The position numbers and the translations under genes were made by a program. Shown piece by piece: positions 61,594-64,000 of a DNA stretch of 64,000 nt (the first letter of the stretch is position 1; each line of letters begins with the position of its first letter). Location of the stretch: assembly GCF_043641665.1 (NCBI RefSeq), contig NC_092200.1, positions 4,369,194 through 4,433,193 on the forward strand, read 5' to 3'. The notes beneath the pieces are model-generated. The model had not been told where the DNA came from, ran no database searches, and was given only the letters and a program-made list of their open reading frames with translations. This stretch comes from Enoplosus armatus (taxonomy: Eukaryota > Chordata > Actinopteri > Centrarchiformes > Enoplosidae).

Positions 61594-63671
61594 CTGAGAG
61601 ACAGGAGGGTTCAGGACAACACTGCTGTATCAAGTTCATTCTTAGCCTTGGAAACATCTCATGCACACACACACAAAATCTCAACACAAGGTCCATTTAG
61701 TAGCTGTTGTTGAGCTCTTCGATCGTTTCACATGATCTTCATCAGCAGATGGGATTTGCCCAGTTCTTGTGGAAAAGTACACATTCACATTTTCTGTTTT
61801 TCTGAGCACTTTAAGGTCTTCTAGTCCACGTTCAAAAAAACATCTGCTCATGAAGATCGTGTGACATGACCAAGAAAACTACTAAATAGAGTAGTGAGAT
61901 TGTTTCTTACTGATGTTTTCCTGGTGTATTACCCACCGAGTCGCAGGAGGTGACTAGAAATAAGTGGGAAGATCATAAGTTGCAGCAGCTAAATCATCAG
62001 TAATTTTAAATGATCAAATGATGATATATCTTCACTGTAAAGTAAAAAAATATAAATGCTAGAGAAAACACAAAAATACTACCACATGTTTGAACTTCCA
62101 CCTCTTTTGTTCATAGACAAAGAGCTTGTGTACAGATAACAACTGCAGCAGATGAGGGAGTGGTTTCCCATCAGTCATGTTTGGATGCTACAGTCAAAAC
62201 ATCATCAGTAAACTGGGGAAATGTGGGGGAACTGGATGCTTTCACAAAAAGAGTCCACCTTTAAACAACAAAATCAAGGAGTGTGACTTTAAAGCGAGAC
62301 TGATTCTAACTCTTAACTAATTCTTCGTCTTACAAATAAACTGAATGCACAGGCAATGAAATGCACCTTTGGTCAATTCAGTACACTCTGGGCTTTTTCT
62401 GCTGCAGTCGTACTTGGTCTGGTATGACCAGTAGCTTATGGTGGCTAAAGTTAGCAAACTTTAAATAGACACCAGTAACTTACAAAAACAGTAACTGACA
62501 CAATAATTTAGATTTAACAATTGTTTTTTAAGTGCTGCAGCAGAACTGCAATCAGAAATGTCCACAGCTATGCAATTACAGGTCACAATGAGCCATTCAT
62601 GCTCTGACTAGCAGTCATCAGATTCGTGAAGTGCATGCGGCCTCTTGATTGTGGAGCAAAAAGTCTGGATGTTAAAAAGGAGACTATTATTCAGAAATAA
62701 CAGATATTACTATATGTTTATAGGACAATCAGAATTGTAACGCTTTATGAGCATTTTGAAGAATAAATTAAGTAAAACGTTCATCATTTAGACAGTAGAG
62801 ACGGTGCTTCGTCAACCAAGGACTCACATTACCCTCACATGCTTTAAAAAGTAACATCATTTGTTTAAATAAACTGAAGTAAGTGACTTTGACTGGAGAG
62901 TTCACTCCTCGAAAGCCAACTCCTCATTCATCCATCATCTGATAATAACTAGAGTCCTTTAAACATGAAAGGATACTTGGAGAAGGTCTCCAAGAAGACG
63001 GGCAGATCCAGGTGGAGGAACCCAAAGCGGGGGACGAAGTTGGTCAGACTCACTGAGGAAGACAAAACACAGGAGGTGTCACAGTCACACTGCAGGGATT
63101 TAAACACACACTGTGCTGCTGGAGAGTTCATCATTATAGAAAGAATACAGGATGCTTTTGAATCGGTCTTAAATAGGAGCAGACAATTAGGACTGGAGAC
63201 TCTGCTCAACAGCTACAAGCTCATGCCTCCTTTTTCTAACTGTTAAAGTATTTTTTCATTTAATATTTACAAATATGGAATAATGCAAATATCATTTGTA
63301 GCTTCTAAGTAAAATGAATACTTTTATCGAACATTTGTGTTTTTCACAGGAGTTATTTTGCGACCACAAAATGCCTGATGTACTTCTACTTCAGCTGAAC
63401 ATCTTCAAACTTGAGAGTGAAATCAAGAAGTAAACACGTAAACATAGCAGCATAACACACTCTACATACCAGCGTACTGAAGGTGCGGCGGATACCCAAC
63501 AAACAGCATGTGTGTGTTGGGCGGGTGAGTGACACGGATGAAGCGAGTCTGGTTCTCCAGAGACGGAGTGACGCAAATGCTGGCGGCGTGGGAGTGTGCG
63601 GCGGCGCAGTCGTCGTCAGTACGACACACTCGCGTCCCCGTCACCATCTTACGCACCGGCATGCAGGCGTA
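61371..63671 (-). CDS. mbtps2: Mbtps2: membrane-bound transcription factor site-2 protease, C-terminal 166 residues (5' partial)
   Basis: Three coding exons are present, 63671-63470, 63052-62977 and 61593-61371, joined in phase 1 and 2. S2P is a Golgi intramembrane zinc metalloprotease that makes the second cut in SREBP and ATF6. The last exon contains [10 protein letters not shown]: the LDG motif supplies the third zinc ligand (Asp), and the protein ends [13 protein letters not shown], as in vertebrate S2P. The HEIGH motif and the earlier TM helices lie beyond the right edge. The first visible exon encodes the luminal Cys-rich part ([20 protein letters not shown]). Human MBTPS2 is 519 residues, so roughly a third is here. 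Confidence 0.93.
62977..63052 (-). CDS. mbtps2: mbtps2 penultimate exon
   Basis: A 76-nt exon encoding [20 protein letters not shown] and LETFSK. Acceptor gtcttcctcag|TGAG, donor TCCAA|gtatcc. It matches the segment that precedes the last intramembrane helices of S2P. Confidence 0.87.
63470..63671 (-). CDS. mbtps2: mbtps2 exon encoding the Cys-rich luminal segment
   Basis: It reads [20 protein letters not shown] through [20 protein letters not shown] to GYPPHLQYA, with an N-glycosylation sequon (NQT). The acceptor ctctgcag|TACG sits behind a short C-rich tract; donor CGCTG|gtatgt, phase 1. Confidence 0.85.
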
Positions 63672-64000
63672 CTGCAGAGGGGGCGCAGAGGCGAGAGGTA
63701 GAAGAGAAGAGAACATGATGTTGGCTTTCTTGTTTTCTGTTTCATATATCTTCATTCATGATAGGCCATCTGTCATGTCGCACTTCTTATTCTTGTGTCC
63801 GTTTAAAACAGTTGTTATCTTGCGTTCCATGACCCTGGCCTGTTTTCAAAGCACATTATGTGTGACACGGTATCATTAGCAAAGCACAAGTAAATCAAGA
63901 AGAAATCTGATAGAAGGACATTTGATTTATTTTCCTCTGGTTTTAATTTCTTTTAATAATATAATTATGAAATTTAGTTTTATGTGCAATTATAACTGTT

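Overview
The window is nuclear DNA of a ray-finned (teleost) fish. It has split genes with GT-AG introns, proteins that read like vertebrate orthologues, abundant (CA)n/(TG)n microsatellites and several interspersed repeat families of a kind common in teleost genomes. No rRNA, CRISPR, plasmid or prokaryotic feature was found. All four protein genes lie on the minus strand, so transcription runs from high to low coordinates.

Right to left: (1) 63.7-61.4 kb, the last three coding exons of mbtps2 (site-2 protease), with earlier exons beyond the right edge. (2) 58.1-40.1 kb, a complete 22-exon phex gene (M13 zinc endopeptidase, 745 residues as I splice it). Its intron 19 carries a decayed P-element/THAP9-like transposase. 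(3) 40.1-29.1 kb, an 11 kb gene-free stretch with microsatellites, a 17-copy 42-bp minisatellite, MITE-like repeats and possible regulatory blocks. (4) 29.1-18.4 kb, a complete 4-exon ptchd1 gene (961 residues). It has a histidine-rich insert in the central cytosolic loop and one more intron than the human gene as I recall it. (5) 18.4-11.5 kb, intergenic repeats. (6) 11.5 kb to the left edge, the first 17 coding exons of a large secreted or membrane-anchored protein: signal peptide, pentraxin (PTX) domain, Thr/Ser linker exons, a Cys-rich (SEA-like?) region, then an open Thr/Asn-rich mucin exon of over 2 kb with an 18-residue tandem repeat. The architecture resembles the ectodomain of the adhesion GPCR ADGRG4 (GPR112). 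The GAIN and 7TM parts would lie beyond the left edge and are not seen.

The order and common orientation mbtps2 > phex > ptchd1 matches human Xp22, but in a compact form and without SMS between mbtps2 and phex. The genes are a conserved-synteny block, not a functional cluster: S2P acts in intramembrane proteolysis of SREBP/ATF6, PHEX in phosphate and mineral control, PTCHD1 in neurons. Splice phases are consistent across every junction I joined, which is the main support for the models. Nothing was aligned by computer, and family assignments come from reading the translations.
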